Source: JAUVXE01 sp964349355 (GTDB taxonomy: Bacteria; Actinomycetota; Coriobacteriia; Anaerosomatales; SLCP01). Taken from it: DNA of 64,000 bases. A model generated the notes under the pieces. That model made no database searches. It was given only the letters and a program-made list of their open reading frames with translations, and was not told where the DNA came from. This document shows, piece after piece, positions 16,392 through 25,159 of this stretch (positions are counted from its first letter, which is position 1; each line of letters starts with the position of its first letter). The DNA lies in contig CAYGFZ010000002.1 of NCBI GenBank assembly GCA_964349355.1, forward strand, positions 5,663 through 69,662, given 5' to 3'. The translations under genes and the position numbers were made by a program.

Positions 16392-18830
16392 CTATGACTC
16401 GCGGGCGATTTCGATGACCTTGTATGCCTCGACGACGTCGCCCTCCTTGACGTCTTGGAATCCGGTGATGCTCAGCCCGCATTCGTAGCCTGAGCGGACC
16501 GACTTGACGTCGTCTTTGAACCGGCGAAGCGAACCGAGACGTCCTTCGTAGATGACCGTACCGTCGCGAACGACACGGACGAGGTCGTCACGCATGATCT
16601 CGCCACTGAGGACGTAGGACCCGGCGATGACGCCGAGTTTCGGCACCCGGAAGAGCTCCCGGATCTCGACGCGCGCGGTCTCCTCTTCGTGGAACTCGGG
16701 TGCGAGAAGTCCGACCCGGGCTGCGTTGATCTCCTCGATTGCCTGGTAGATGACGCGGTACAGGCGAATATCGACGCTTTCCTTCTCTGCGGTGACCTTG
16801 GCCTTCGGCTCGGGACGTACGTTGAAGCCGATGATGATCGCGTCAGATGCGTCTGCCAGCATGACGTCTGTCTCGGTGATAGCGCCGACGGCCGAGTGGA
16901 TGACGTTGATGCGTACCTCGGTCTGGTCCATCTTGTCGAGGGCGTCCTTGAGCGCCTCGATAGAGCCCTGGACGTCGGCCTTCACGACGAGGTTGAGCTC
17001 GGCGAGTTCACCCTCCTGGATTCGCGCGAAGAGATCGTCGAGGGAGATGTGGACCTTGCGCTCCTGCGCGAGAAGACGCTGCTTGAGAGCTCGTTCCTCG
17101 GCGAGGTTTCGCGCATCGCGTTCATCGGCGAACACGCGGAACTCATCTCCGGCCTTTGGCACACTGCTCAGGCCGAGTATCTCGACGGGATCTGCAGGTC
17201 CGGCATCAGCCACCACAGCGCCGAGCGGGTTGACGAGTGCGCGAACGCGCCCGTGGCTCGTGCCGGCGACGAGTGCGTCTCCGACACGCAGCGTACCGCG
17301 CTGGATGAGGACGGTCGCGACAGGACCGCGTCCGCGATCGAGCTTCGCTTCGATAACGACGCCCGATGCGGCAGCCGTCGGGTTAGCTTTCAGCTCGAGC
17401 ACATCGGCCTGGAGAAGGATCATCTCGAGAAGCTCATCCATGTTGAGGCGCTGTTTGGCCGAGACGTTGACGAAGATGTCGCTTCCGCCCCACTCCTCCG
17501 GCACGATCTCATGCTCGGTGAGCTCCTGGCGAACACGTTCGGGGTTGGCGCCCTCTTTATCGATCTTGTTGACAGCGACGATAATCGGAACACCTGCGGC
17601 CTTCGCATGGTGGATCGCTTCGACGGTCTGCGGCATAACACCGTCGTCGGCGGCGACAACGAGGACGGCGACGTCTGTGACCCTGGCGCCGCGGGCACGC
17701 ATGGCGGTGAACGCCTCGTGGCCCGGCGTGTCGATGAAGGTGACATTCTTGCCGTTGTGGGTCACGACGCTTGCACCGATGTGCTGTGTGATGCCACCCG
17801 CTTCAGTCTCGGCAACACCGGTCTCGCGAATGGCGTCGAGTAGCGACGTCTTACCGTGGTCGACGTGACCCATGACCGTGACGACCGGCGGACGGGGTAT
17901 GAGGTCCTCGGGAGCGTCGTCGAATACGAAGCCGGCCTCTTCTTCCGGGGCGACGACGATCACTTCGCGGTCGAGATCCTCTGCGATCAACTCCACGATG
18001 TCGTTCATCATCGGTTGATTCACCGTGAGCGGTGTTCCGAGGAGCATGAGACGCTTGATGACCTCGGTCGAGGGAAGCTCCAGGGCGTCAGCGAACTCGC
18101 CTACTGTCACACCCTCGGTGATAGTGATGGCCTCTCCACCCGTAGCGCCTGTGGCAGTCTGCTGCGGCACCGTCTCGACGGCGACGACCTCCTCCTGCTT
18201 CGCACGTTTCTCTTTGCGCTTCTTGCGCTTGCCCTGCTCGGCTCCTGCAGCAGCGACAGCGGCCTTAGCTTGCTCTATGACCGAACTACCGACGGTGACC
18301 TGCTCGGCTTCCCTGGCCATCTGGCGATAACGTTCTGCCTCGGCCTTCTCGAGTGCTGCGGCCGCCTCAGCCTCTTTCTTGGCCGCCTCAGCTGCAAGAC
18401 GCTCATCCTCCTCGCGACGGACCTGTTCGGTGATCCTGCGCGCCTCTTCTTTGACGCGGCGGGCGGCCTCGTCGGCCTTCTCCTGCTCGGCGGTCGACTG
18501 TTGCGCAGTCTCCGCGGCGAGACGCTCTTCCTCCTCGCGTCGCGCCTGTTCGGCGGCGCGGTGAGCTTCCTCCTCGGCGCGTCGGGCGATCTCGGCGGCC
18601 TCACGCTTCGCGCTATCGGCAGCTTCCTGCTTGAGACGCTCTTCTTCGAGTGCGGCCTGTCGCTCGGCGATCAGCGGACCTAGCTCCTTGCGGATCTTGT
18701 CCACGTAGGCCTCGACGAGTGTCGATGCGTGGTTCTTTGCGGGGATCTTCATCGCCTGGAGCTTTTCGAGTAGCTCCTTGGATGTCATTCCGAACTCCTT
18801 GGCGAGTTCGTGGACTCTCATGCTTGGCAT
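16392..18830 (-). CDS. infB: Translation initiation factor IF-2
   Basis: An 812-residue GTPase that recruits initiator tRNA to the 30S subunit. IF2-N modules are at about 4-50 and 240-290. Between them lies a charged Glu/Ala/Arg coiled-coil region containing an internal duplication: residues about 85-109 and 126-150 are similar at a 41-residue offset (RREEEERLAAE and RREEDERLAAE). The G domain has GHVDHGKT at 321-328, DTPGHEAF and NKIDKEGANP. Domains II-IV follow at normal length. Two nearby ATG codons, M1 and M4, could start it. It follows rnpM in the rimP-nusA operon. Confidence 0.98.
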   Translation of the reverse strand: MPSMRVHELAKEFGMTSKELLEKLQAMKIPAKNHASTLVEAYVDKIRKELGPLIAERQAALEEERLKQEAADSAKREAAEIARRAEEEAHRAAEQARREEEERLAAETAQQSTAEQEKADEAARRVKEEARRITEQVRREEDERLAAEAAKKEAEAAAALEKAEAERYRQMAREAEQVTVGSSVIEQAKAAVAAAGAEQGKRKKRKEKRAKQEEVVAVETVPQQTATGATGGEAITITEGVTVGEFADALELPSTEVIKRLMLLGTPLTVNQPMMNDIVELIAEDLDREVIVVAPEEEAGFVFDDAPEDLIPRPPVVTVMGHVDHGKTSLLDAIRETGVAETEAGGITQHIGASVVTHNGKNVTFIDTPGHEAFTAMRARGARVTDVAVLVVAADDGVMPQTVEAIHHAKAAGVPIIVAVNKIDKEGANPERVRQELTEHEIVPEEWGGSDIFVNVSAKQRLNMDELLEMILLQADVLELKANPTAAASGVVIEAKLDRGRGPVATVLIQRGTLRVGDALVAGTSHGRVRALVNPLGAVVADAGPADPVEILGLSSVPKAGDEFRVFADERDARNLAEERALKQRLLAQERKVHISLDDLFARIQEGELAELNLVVKADVQGSIEALKDALDKMDQTEVRINVIHSAVGAITETDVMLADASDAIIIGFNVRPEPKAKVTAEKESVDIRLYRVIYQAIEEINAARVGLLAPEFHEEETARVEIRELFRVPKLGVIAGSYVLSGEIMRDDLVRVVRDGTVIYEGRLGSLRRFKDDVKSVRSGYECGLSITGFQDVKEGDVVEAYKVIEIARES

Positions 18831-18837
18831 CGAGCGG

Positions 18838-19140
18838 TCACCATCCTTGCTGCAAGGTCGCGGGGGAGTCGATCTGCGCCTCGAGGTCTCGTTTCAATCG
18901 GTCAAGGTCGTCATCGTGAAGTCGTACGCGGAGCGCGGAATCGAACCGCCGACGGGTCATGGCAGCATCAAAGCATTCAATCCGCCGGCAGAGGTACGCC
19001 CCGCGTCCGCTGGTCTTCCCCGAAGGATCGACCTCTATGTGACCGTCCTTGGTGCGGACGATCCGGACAAAGGTGCGCTTGTCGCCGGTCGCGCTACACC
19101 CGATGCAGGTGCGCACCGGTGTCTTGCGGGTCCGCGTCAC
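18838..19140 (-). CDS. rnpM: YlxR/RnpM family RNA-binding protein
   Basis: A 100-residue DUF448 protein with RTCIGCSATGDKRTFVRIV and GRGAYLCRRIECFDAA. In B. subtilis this family has been described as a modulator of RNase P and named RnpM. GTG start overlapping the nusA stop (GTGA). The nusA-ylxR-infB order is conserved across Gram-positive bacteria. The C-terminus, about 20 residues beyond the core, is charged. Confidence 0.92.
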   Translation of the reverse strand: MTRTRKTPVRTCIGCSATGDKRTFVRIVRTKDGHIEVDPSGKTSGRGAYLCRRIECFDAAMTRRRFDSALRVRLHDDDLDRLKRDLEAQIDSPATLQQGW

Positions 19141-20282
19141 GAGTCGGCATCCTCCTTCGCATGGACGCCACAGTACTTAGAACCCGGCCGGGACTTATTG
19201 CGGCAGCGCAGTCCCGAACTGGCAACAGCGATACAGCGTCCGTCCGCATCCTCTTCCGCGGCACCGTCTTCGCCTGTTCGGCCATAAGCGGAAAGTCCAC
19301 TCTCGGCGGCCTGGGCGAGGCTCTTGATGTCGATGCGCCAGCCAGTCAGCTTCGCGGCGAGGCGTGCATTCTGCCCCTCCTTGCCGATGGCGAGCGAGAG
19401 CTGGTCGTCTGGGACGATAACTGTCGCGATGTGGTTCTGCTCGTCGATAAGTACCGAGGAGACCTTCGCGGGTGAGATCGAGTTGGCCACATAGTCCGCC
19501 GAGCCTTCGGACCAAGGGATGACGTCGATGCGCTCGCCGCGCAGTTCGCTGACGATCATCCGGACCCGGCTTCCCTTGGGCCCGACACAGGCTCCCACGG
19601 GATCGAGGCCGGTCTCTCGGCTGGCCACGGCGACTTTGGAACGCATGCCGGGCTCGCGCGCTACGCTCTTGATCTCGACAAGTCCGTCGTAGATCTCAGG
19701 GACTTCGAGTTCGAAGAGGCGACGAATGAGGCCGGGATGGGTTCGCGAGACGACGATCGACGGCTCCGTCGATGTCTTGCGGACCTCGATGATGTAGGCC
19801 TTGAGACGCTGATTGTGATCGTAACGCTCGTTGGGAGGCTGCTCAGCCGGAGGCAGAAGAGCCTCGACACCTTCACGAAGCTTGATGAGGGTGTAACGAT
19901 TATCGGACTGCTGCACCGTTCCCGTGACACTCTCGCCGACACGATCCGAGTACTCCTCGTAGATCCGGTCGCGCTCGACCTCGCGAATCGAGGACATGAT
20001 CACGTTCTTCGCCGCCTGGGCGGCGATGCGGGAGACGTCGGCGGGAGTGATGTCGTTCTCTTCGAACTCCGGCTCCTCTTCGGTCCCGCCGACCGGAACG
20101 CGTTCGTAGACGTAGATACGACCGGTCTCACGATCGATCGAAACCCTGGCCTCATTCTCGAGATCGAGGATGCGCCGGTACGTGGCCGCGAGCTGTTGCT
20201 CGAGGCGATCAAGCATCTCCATCTCATCGATGTTCTTCTCGCGTGCTAGCTGTCGCAACGCGTCCATGAGTTCGGAACTCAT
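19137..20282 (-). CDS. nusA: Transcription termination/antitermination factor NusA, with Cys/His tail
   Basis: A 381-residue RNA polymerase-binding factor. The N-terminal domain covers 1-125, S1 about 130-200, and the two KH domains about 210-340 (VGACVGPKGSRVRMIVSELRGE split as VGACVGPKGSRVR, and LSLAIGKEGQNARLA). It lacks the acidic repeats of E. coli NusA. After residue 345 it ends with C350, C360, C371 and H374 spaced C-X9-C-X10-C-X2-H, a pattern like small zinc-binding modules; I do not recall this as a standard NusA element. It overlaps rimP and rnpM by 4 bp each. NusA may act on the terminator in front of rimP. Confidence 0.97.
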   Translation of the reverse strand: MSSELMDALRQLAREKNIDEMEMLDRLEQQLAATYRRILDLENEARVSIDRETGRIYVYERVPVGGTEEEPEFEENDITPADVSRIAAQAAKNVIMSSIREVERDRIYEEYSDRVGESVTGTVQQSDNRYTLIKLREGVEALLPPAEQPPNERYDHNQRLKAYIIEVRKTSTEPSIVVSRTHPGLIRRLFELEVPEIYDGLVEIKSVAREPGMRSKVAVASRETGLDPVGACVGPKGSRVRMIVSELRGERIDVIPWSEGSADYVANSISPAKVSSVLIDEQNHIATVIVPDDQLSLAIGKEGQNARLAAKLTGWRIDIKSLAQAAESGLSAYGRTGEDGAAEEDADGRCIAVASSGLRCRNKSRPGSKYCGVHAKEDADS

Positions 20283-20767
20283 CGCTGGCTGCCACCCTTT
20301 CCCTGTCTGAAGTCCACTTCACCCTTGAGCCGCGCAGAGAGCACGTCGGCATAGGGGACGTGAACGGATGTTCCGTCAGAATCGAGGACGATAGTCTCGT
20401 CCTCGACACCGGTGATCCGTCCTGTATGTCGACTCACGCCAGCGATCGGGCGGGTCTTCATCGAGACGTCAGAACCGGTGAAGCGAACATAATCTGCGAG
20501 CTTGCGGAGCGGCCTGTCGATCCCCGGAGATGAGACCTCAAGGGTGTATGGGCCGTCGAACGGGTCGGTCTGGTCAAGGAGGGTAGTCACCCACTGGTTG
20601 GCTGAACAGACGGCATCGAGGTCGATGCCGCCATCCCGGTCCAGGTAGACCCGAAGAATCGGAGAGCCCTGGCCGCCAGCGAGTTCGACGGCGACGAGTT
20701 CGAAGCCCTGTCGTGTTGCCTCCGGCTCAAGGACAGACTCCAGGCGCGCAATGAGAACCTCACTCAC
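20279..20767 (-). CDS. rimP: Ribosome maturation factor RimP
   Basis: 162 residues from the GTG at 20767, which has GGAGG 9 bases upstream; a longer frame would extend into the upstream terminator hairpin and is rejected. Conserved blocks are GFELVAVELAGGQGSPILRVYLD, split as FELVAVEL and PILRVYLDRDGG, and YTLEVSSPGIDRPL. RimP acts in 30S subunit assembly. It is the first gene of the rimP-nusA-rnpM-infB-rbfA-nrnA-truB-ribF run. Confidence 0.95.
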   Translation of the reverse strand: MSEVLIARLESVLEPEATRQGFELVAVELAGGQGSPILRVYLDRDGGIDLDAVCSANQWVTTLLDQTDPFDGPYTLEVSSPGIDRPLRKLADYVRFTGSDVSMKTRPIAGVSRHTGRITGVEDETIVLDSDGTSVHVPYADVLSARLKGEVDFRQGKGGSQR

Positions 20768-20789
20768 GCCGACCGACCTCCTTCCAGAC

Positions 20790-20815
20790 AAAAAGAAGCG
20801 GGGGTCTCCCACTTC
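20790..20815 (-). terminator. Intrinsic terminator/attenuator in the rimP leader
   Basis: On the minus strand GAAGTGGG pairs with CCCGCTTC (8 bp with one G-U) around a 5-base loop, followed directly by TTTTTGT. It lies about 20 bases downstream of the candidate rimP promoter start site and ends about 5 bases before the rimP ribosome-binding site. It can therefore stop both read-through from proS and transcripts started at the rimP promoter. Confidence 0.8.
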
Positions 20816-20842
20816 TCGCGGCACGTTCTGTACAACCATGTG

Positions 20843-20870
20843 ATTCTAACACACGCCGGACCAGGCACAA
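20843..20870 (-). promoter_or_regulatory. Promoter candidate for the rimP-nusA-infB operon
   Basis: Minus strand TTGTGC, 16-base spacer, TAGAAT, with TGT just before the -10 (extended -10). The predicted start site is near 20836, upstream of the terminator hairpin at 20790-20815. Confidence 0.55.
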
Positions 20871-20908
20871 AGGTCAGGCAGGACGTTCGAACGGAGGCCG
20901 TCTGATTC

Positions 20909-22636
20909 TTACGCGAAGCGCTGGCGACCTGCGGAGACGAGCTCGACGAGAGTGCGGACCGCCTCGGCGAGGGGAACCTCGGTTCGCTCGAGTGTGATGC
21001 GGTCCTTCAGCTCGACGATCCCCGCCGCGACGCCCTTCTTCCCGACCACAAGCTGGTAGGGGTAGCCTATGAGTTCCGCGTCGGCGAACTTCACACCTGC
21101 GCGTTCGTCGCGGTCGTCGATGACGACCTCGACACCGGCCTCGGCGAGCTCCCGCCACAGACTCTCCGCGATCGGCGCAACTACATCGTCCCCGACAGCG
21201 AGTGGGATGACGGCTGCCTCGACGGGCGCGATAGAGATCGGCCAGACGATACCTTTCTCGTCGTGATGCTGCTCGATGACCGCGGCGAGCGAACGCGTGA
21301 TACCCACCCCGTAGCAGCCCATTATGAAGGGGCGTTCGGTACCGTCCTCGGCAGTGAAGGTCGCGCCGAGAGCCTCAGAGTACTTCGTACCGAGCTGGAA
21401 GACCTGACTGACCTCGATACCCCTGGCGCTCGAGAGGTTCCCACCGCAGACAGGACAGCCATCTCCAGGCGCTGCGACGACCAGATCGGCCCAGACATCG
21501 ATCTCGAAGTCGCGCCCGGGAGCCGCTCCCACGTAGTGGTAGTCGTTCTCGTTGGCCCCGATCCCCCATGAGACCTCGTCGCGAAGCGATGCGTCCGCAA
21601 CGATGAGAGTGCCTTCGGCGGGCGAGACGGGGCCGAGTGAGCCCTTCGGTATCCCGTAGGACGCGAAGTCTGCTTCGTCAAGGAGCGTGCTGCCTGGTAT
21701 GGCTTGCGCGGCTTTGGCCGGGTTCAGTTCGCGGTCTCCGGGGATGCAGAAGAAGACGAGTCTTCCATCTGCGTCTTTCGCAGCCATGGTCTTGACGGTG
21801 TCGTGCCCGGCGATCCCGAGGAAGGTTGCCAGTTCGACGATGGTGCGGATCGCGGGTGTGTGGACGCGTTCCATCTCGACGGGCTGTGTCGTGGAGGAAT
21901 CGCGTGAAACGACCGTGGCTGCGGCTTCTACGTTGGCGGCCCATCCGCACTCACAGAAGACGAGCTCTGCCTCCCCGGTGTCTGCAAGAGCCATGAATTC
22001 GGTCGTGACGCTACCACCGATCTGGCCGGAGTCTGCCTCAACGGGCCGGTACTCCAGCCCGAGGCGCTCACAGATACGACCGTAGGCATGAGCCTGCGCG
22101 TCATAGTGCTCCTGCAGTGAGGCCTGGGAGTCGTGGAACGAGTAGGCGTCCTTCATGATGAACTCCCGGCCGCGAAGGAGTCCGAAGCGCGGACGCATCT
22201 CGTCGCGGAACTTCAAGTTGATCTGGTACAGCGAAAGAGGCAGCTCCCGATAGGAGCGCACCTCGCCACGGATGAGTGCCGTGATGATCTCTTCGTGTGT
22301 GGGACCGAGGCAGAAGTCCCGGCCCTGGCGATCGGTCAGACGGGCGAGCTCCGGCCCGTAGGCGTTCCAACGACCCGAGTCGAGCCACAGTTCAGCAGGC
22401 TGGACAAAAGGCAGCAGCAGCTCTTGCGAGCCGATCGCATCCATCTCCTCGCGCACTATCTGTTCGATCTTGCGCACAGAACGCCAACCGAGGGGAAGGA
22501 AGGAGTAGATACCGGAGGCTGCCTTGCGAATCATCCCCGCCCGGAGCAGAAGGCGGTGAGATGCGATCTCCGCCTCGGCGGGATCCTCCTTCAGGGTAGG
22601 AACGTGCAGGGCGCTCATGCGCAGGGCGACGGTCAT
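20909..22636 (-). CDS. proS: Prolyl-tRNA synthetase
   Basis: A 575-residue class II synthetase charging tRNA-Pro, started at the ATG with GGAGGG 8 bases upstream (a longer frame exists but lacks family similarity). Motif 1 and 2 blocks are clear: YSFLPLGWRSVRKIEQIVREEM split as YSFLPLGWR, LGPTHEEIITALIR, and YQINLKFRDEMRPRFGLLRGRE as RPRFGLLRGREF. The bacterial-type INS editing domain lies between about residues 220 and 400. The C-terminal anticodon domain follows. It is the last gene before the rimP terminator. Confidence 0.97.
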   Translation of the reverse strand: MTVALRMSALHVPTLKEDPAEAEIASHRLLLRAGMIRKAASGIYSFLPLGWRSVRKIEQIVREEMDAIGSQELLLPFVQPAELWLDSGRWNAYGPELARLTDRQGRDFCLGPTHEEIITALIRGEVRSYRELPLSLYQINLKFRDEMRPRFGLLRGREFIMKDAYSFHDSQASLQEHYDAQAHAYGRICERLGLEYRPVEADSGQIGGSVTTEFMALADTGEAELVFCECGWAANVEAAATVVSRDSSTTQPVEMERVHTPAIRTIVELATFLGIAGHDTVKTMAAKDADGRLVFFCIPGDRELNPAKAAQAIPGSTLLDEADFASYGIPKGSLGPVSPAEGTLIVADASLRDEVSWGIGANENDYHYVGAAPGRDFEIDVWADLVVAAPGDGCPVCGGNLSSARGIEVSQVFQLGTKYSEALGATFTAEDGTERPFIMGCYGVGITRSLAAVIEQHHDEKGIVWPISIAPVEAAVIPLAVGDDVVAPIAESLWRELAEAGVEVVIDDRDERAGVKFADAELIGYPYQLVVGKKGVAAGIVELKDRITLERTEVPLAEAVRTLVELVSAGRQRFA

Positions 22637-22723
22637 CGCGGTGTCCCTCCGGGTGCGGCTGGTGCGGTCGACAGGGCTCTCCCATCGGGTGACAGGATAG
22701 CGCAAGCGCGGCCGCCTGTGACG

Positions 22724-23791
22724 TCAGGCCCCGGACACTTGAGCATCGAATGCGTCGATCTCGGCCATGAGGGCATCGACTATCTCGCTCTCGGGGACCT
22801 TTCTCAGCGCCTTGCCCTTCGCGAAGATCATCCCCACTCCCTTGCCGGCAGCTACACCGATGTCGGCCTCGCGCGCCTCGCCAGGACCGTTGACCACGCA
22901 CCCCATGACCGCGACCTTGAGGGGGGTGGTCCGCGTGCGAAGGCGCCGCTCGATCTCCCGCGCGAGGGGGATGAGGTCGACCTCGCACCTGCCGCAGGTC
23001 GGGCAACTCACGAGTTCCGGACCGCGGCGGCGGATGTCAAGAGCAGCAAGGATAGCCCATCCGACTAAGACCTCATCGACGGGATCGGACGTCAGCGACA
23101 CCCGCAGCGTGTCTCCGATACCCTCGGCGAGAAGGATGCCGAGGCCCACACTCGACTTCACGGTTCCGGCAAGAGATGTGCCCGCTTCTGTGACGCCGAT
23201 GTGGAAGGGATACGGCACGGCTGTCGCAAGTGCGCGGTATGCGTCCACGGTGGATACGACGTTGGAGGATTTCGCAGATACGGCGATGTCTGAGAATCCT
23301 CTCTGTTCGAAGTGTTCACAGAAGGTGACTGCGCTTGCCACCAGCTTATCGGCGAGCGGCCAGTCCCTGTCGCGGAACTCGGGCGCCAGAGAGCCGGCGT
23401 TCACACCGATCCGGATCGGGATATTGGCCTCACCGGCCGCATCGATGACTGCATCGACTCTCTCAAGGGCGCCGATATTGCCCGGATTGATCCGTAGCTT
23501 AGCGGCTCCCCTTCGTGCGGCTTCGATTGCGAGCGTATGGTCGAAGTGGATATCGGCGACCACTGGGATGGGTGACGCCGAGCAGATCTGCTCGAATCCC
23601 GAGAGCGCGTCATGGCCGGGTATCGCCACTCGCACGATCTCGCAGCCGACGTCTGTCAGTGCGGCAATCTGCGCAAGAGTGGCCTCGGGATCGCGTGTGT
23701 CCGTGGTGGTCATCGACTGGACGGTGATCGGTGCCCCTCCGCCGATGGCGACGGGTCCGACCATGACAGGGCGAGAATCGCGTCGCTCCAT
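22724..23791 (-). CDS. ispG: 4-hydroxy-3-methylbut-2-enyl-diphosphate synthase IspG
   Basis: A 355-residue iron-sulfur enzyme of the MEP isoprenoid pathway. VGGGAPITVQSMTTTDT-like start (IGGGAPITVQSMTTTDTRD), HFDHTLAIEAARRGAAKLRINPGNIG as DIHFDH and KLRINPGNIG, and the cluster ligands in CPTCGRCEVDL plus MGCVVNGPGEA near the end are intact. The length is that of the short bacterial form without the plant-type insert. It sits with dxr and the rseP-type protease in the common dxr-rseP-ispG cluster. Confidence 0.97.
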   Translation of the reverse strand: MERRDSRPVMVGPVAIGGGAPITVQSMTTTDTRDPEATLAQIAALTDVGCEIVRVAIPGHDALSGFEQICSASPIPVVADIHFDHTLAIEAARRGAAKLRINPGNIGALERVDAVIDAAGEANIPIRIGVNAGSLAPEFRDRDWPLADKLVASAVTFCEHFEQRGFSDIAVSAKSSNVVSTVDAYRALATAVPYPFHIGVTEAGTSLAGTVKSSVGLGILLAEGIGDTLRVSLTSDPVDEVLVGWAILAALDIRRRGPELVSCPTCGRCEVDLIPLAREIERRLRTRTTPLKVAVMGCVVNGPGEAREADIGVAAGKGVGMIFAKGKALRKVPESEIVDALMAEIDAFDAQVSGA

Positions 23792-23817
23792 GAGGCTCCC
23801 TCCCCTGGCCTGCCGGA

Positions 23818-25083
23818 TCAGCGTTCCACGAAGTAGCGCACGACATCAGCGTACATGAGGTAGCCGATCAGCGAGAAGAGCAGCACAGCGCCCGAGATGC
23901 TGACGCCGATCGCGAATCGTCGTCCGAGTTGGCGGCCCGAGACGCCCTCGAGTATCTCGATGGCGACCTTCCCTCCGTCGAGTGGTGGGATCGGAAGGAT
24001 GTTCATGACGCCGAGGGAGAGTGACAACAGCGCGACGATCCAGGCGTAGTCGAGTGGTCCTCGGCCTGCCGCTTCGGCTACCTCGACAGTGATTCCGACG
24101 ATGCTACGCGCACCCTCGACGGACTCCTGGAAGGTATCGGGTGAGAAGAAACGTCCGATCGCCTGGAAAACGAGACCTGTCATGCGAACGCTTTCGACCG
24201 CCGCCCCACCGACAGACAGGTCGATATGCTCGAGATCGGAGACGATCCCGAGCACGGGAGTTCCCGCATCGGACTCGGCCAGGGTCGCCGAGGTCGTTGC
24301 GGTGCGCTCTTCCCGTACATACGTGATGTCGACAACGTCACCGGGGTCTTGCGCTGAGATGAGCGCAGTGAGTTCGAACCACTCGTCGACCGGTTCGCCG
24401 TCGAGGGCGATGATGCGGTCGCCGCCCTGGAGTCCCGCCGCCTCGGCGCCGGAGCCGGGCTGCACATCGTAGAGAGCAAGTGAGTGCTGGTAGTAACCCC
24501 ATACGCTCAGCACGACTGTGAAAACGAGCACAGCAGTGACGAGGTTGGCAAGGACCCCCATCGTGAGAACGGTGATCCGCTTGGGCTTGCTCAGTGCGCG
24601 GTACGTCACCGAGCGGGCCTCTGCGAGAAGCGTTTCGGCGTCGGTTGCGTCGCTGGCGGTGACAGTAGACAGGTAGGAGATCTCATCGTCTGTGGCGGGG
24701 TCGATCACACCCCAGTCTGCAAGAGTCACGAGCAGCGCAGAGGCTCGCTCGGTGTCCACACCGAGAGCGGTGCCGAGGGTTCCGGCATCCATTCTCCCGG
24801 CTATGGCAGTTGTCTTGAGGGCACGTGCGAGAAGCTCATCTTCTGGTCCGGGCTCCATACCTGCTATCCGGACGTATCCTCCGAGCGGGATGGCGGTGAT
24901 CCCGAAAGACGTGCCGGATCTCTTGCTCCGGAAGCGGATCGCCGGTCCGGGCAGCCCGACCATGAACTCGTGCACCTTCACGCCAAAAGCTCGGGCGGCC
25001 AGGAAGTGTCCACCCTCATGGATGACCACCAAGATGGAGAAGGTGATCACTCCCCAGAAGATCGTCGTCAAAGCTTCAGGCAT
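23818..25083 (-). CDS. rseP: RseP/RasP-type intramembrane site-2 zinc protease with inserted segment
   Basis: 421 residues. HEGGH at 22-26 in the first membrane segment and NILPIPPLDGG near residue 365 form the zinc site of site-2 proteases. One PDZ domain lies at about 205-285 (VQPGSGAEAAGLQGGDRIIALDG split as EAAGLQGGDRI). Between the first segment and the second (about 85-165) is an extra stretch with a winged-helix-like look (GTLGTALGVDTERASALLV, then LADWGVIDPA). Such proteases cut anti-sigma factors and signal-peptide remnants. It lies between dxr and ispG. The substrate is unknown. Confidence 0.93.
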   Translation of the reverse strand: MPEALTTIFWGVITFSILVVIHEGGHFLAARAFGVKVHEFMVGLPGPAIRFRSKRSGTSFGITAIPLGGYVRIAGMEPGPEDELLARALKTTAIAGRMDAGTLGTALGVDTERASALLVTLADWGVIDPATDDEISYLSTVTASDATDAETLLAEARSVTYRALSKPKRITVLTMGVLANLVTAVLVFTVVLSVWGYYQHSLALYDVQPGSGAEAAGLQGGDRIIALDGEPVDEWFELTALISAQDPGDVVDITYVREERTATTSATLAESDAGTPVLGIVSDLEHIDLSVGGAAVESVRMTGLVFQAIGRFFSPDTFQESVEGARSIVGITVEVAEAAGRGPLDYAWIVALLSLSLGVMNILPIPPLDGGKVAIEILEGVSGRQLGRRFAIGVSISGAVLLFSLIGYLMYADVVRYFVER

Positions 25084-25159
25084 AGGTTCGAATCGCTCCT
25101 CATCAGTCAGTCTTCAGGTAGGCCGTTTGCTGCAAACGCTGCGCCAGCGTGTCTGGAGG

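Noticed and set aside
25083..25100. tRNA T-arm-like GGTTCGAATC
   Set aside because: The flanking bases do not pair as a T-stem, and no acceptor, D- or anticodon arm is present.
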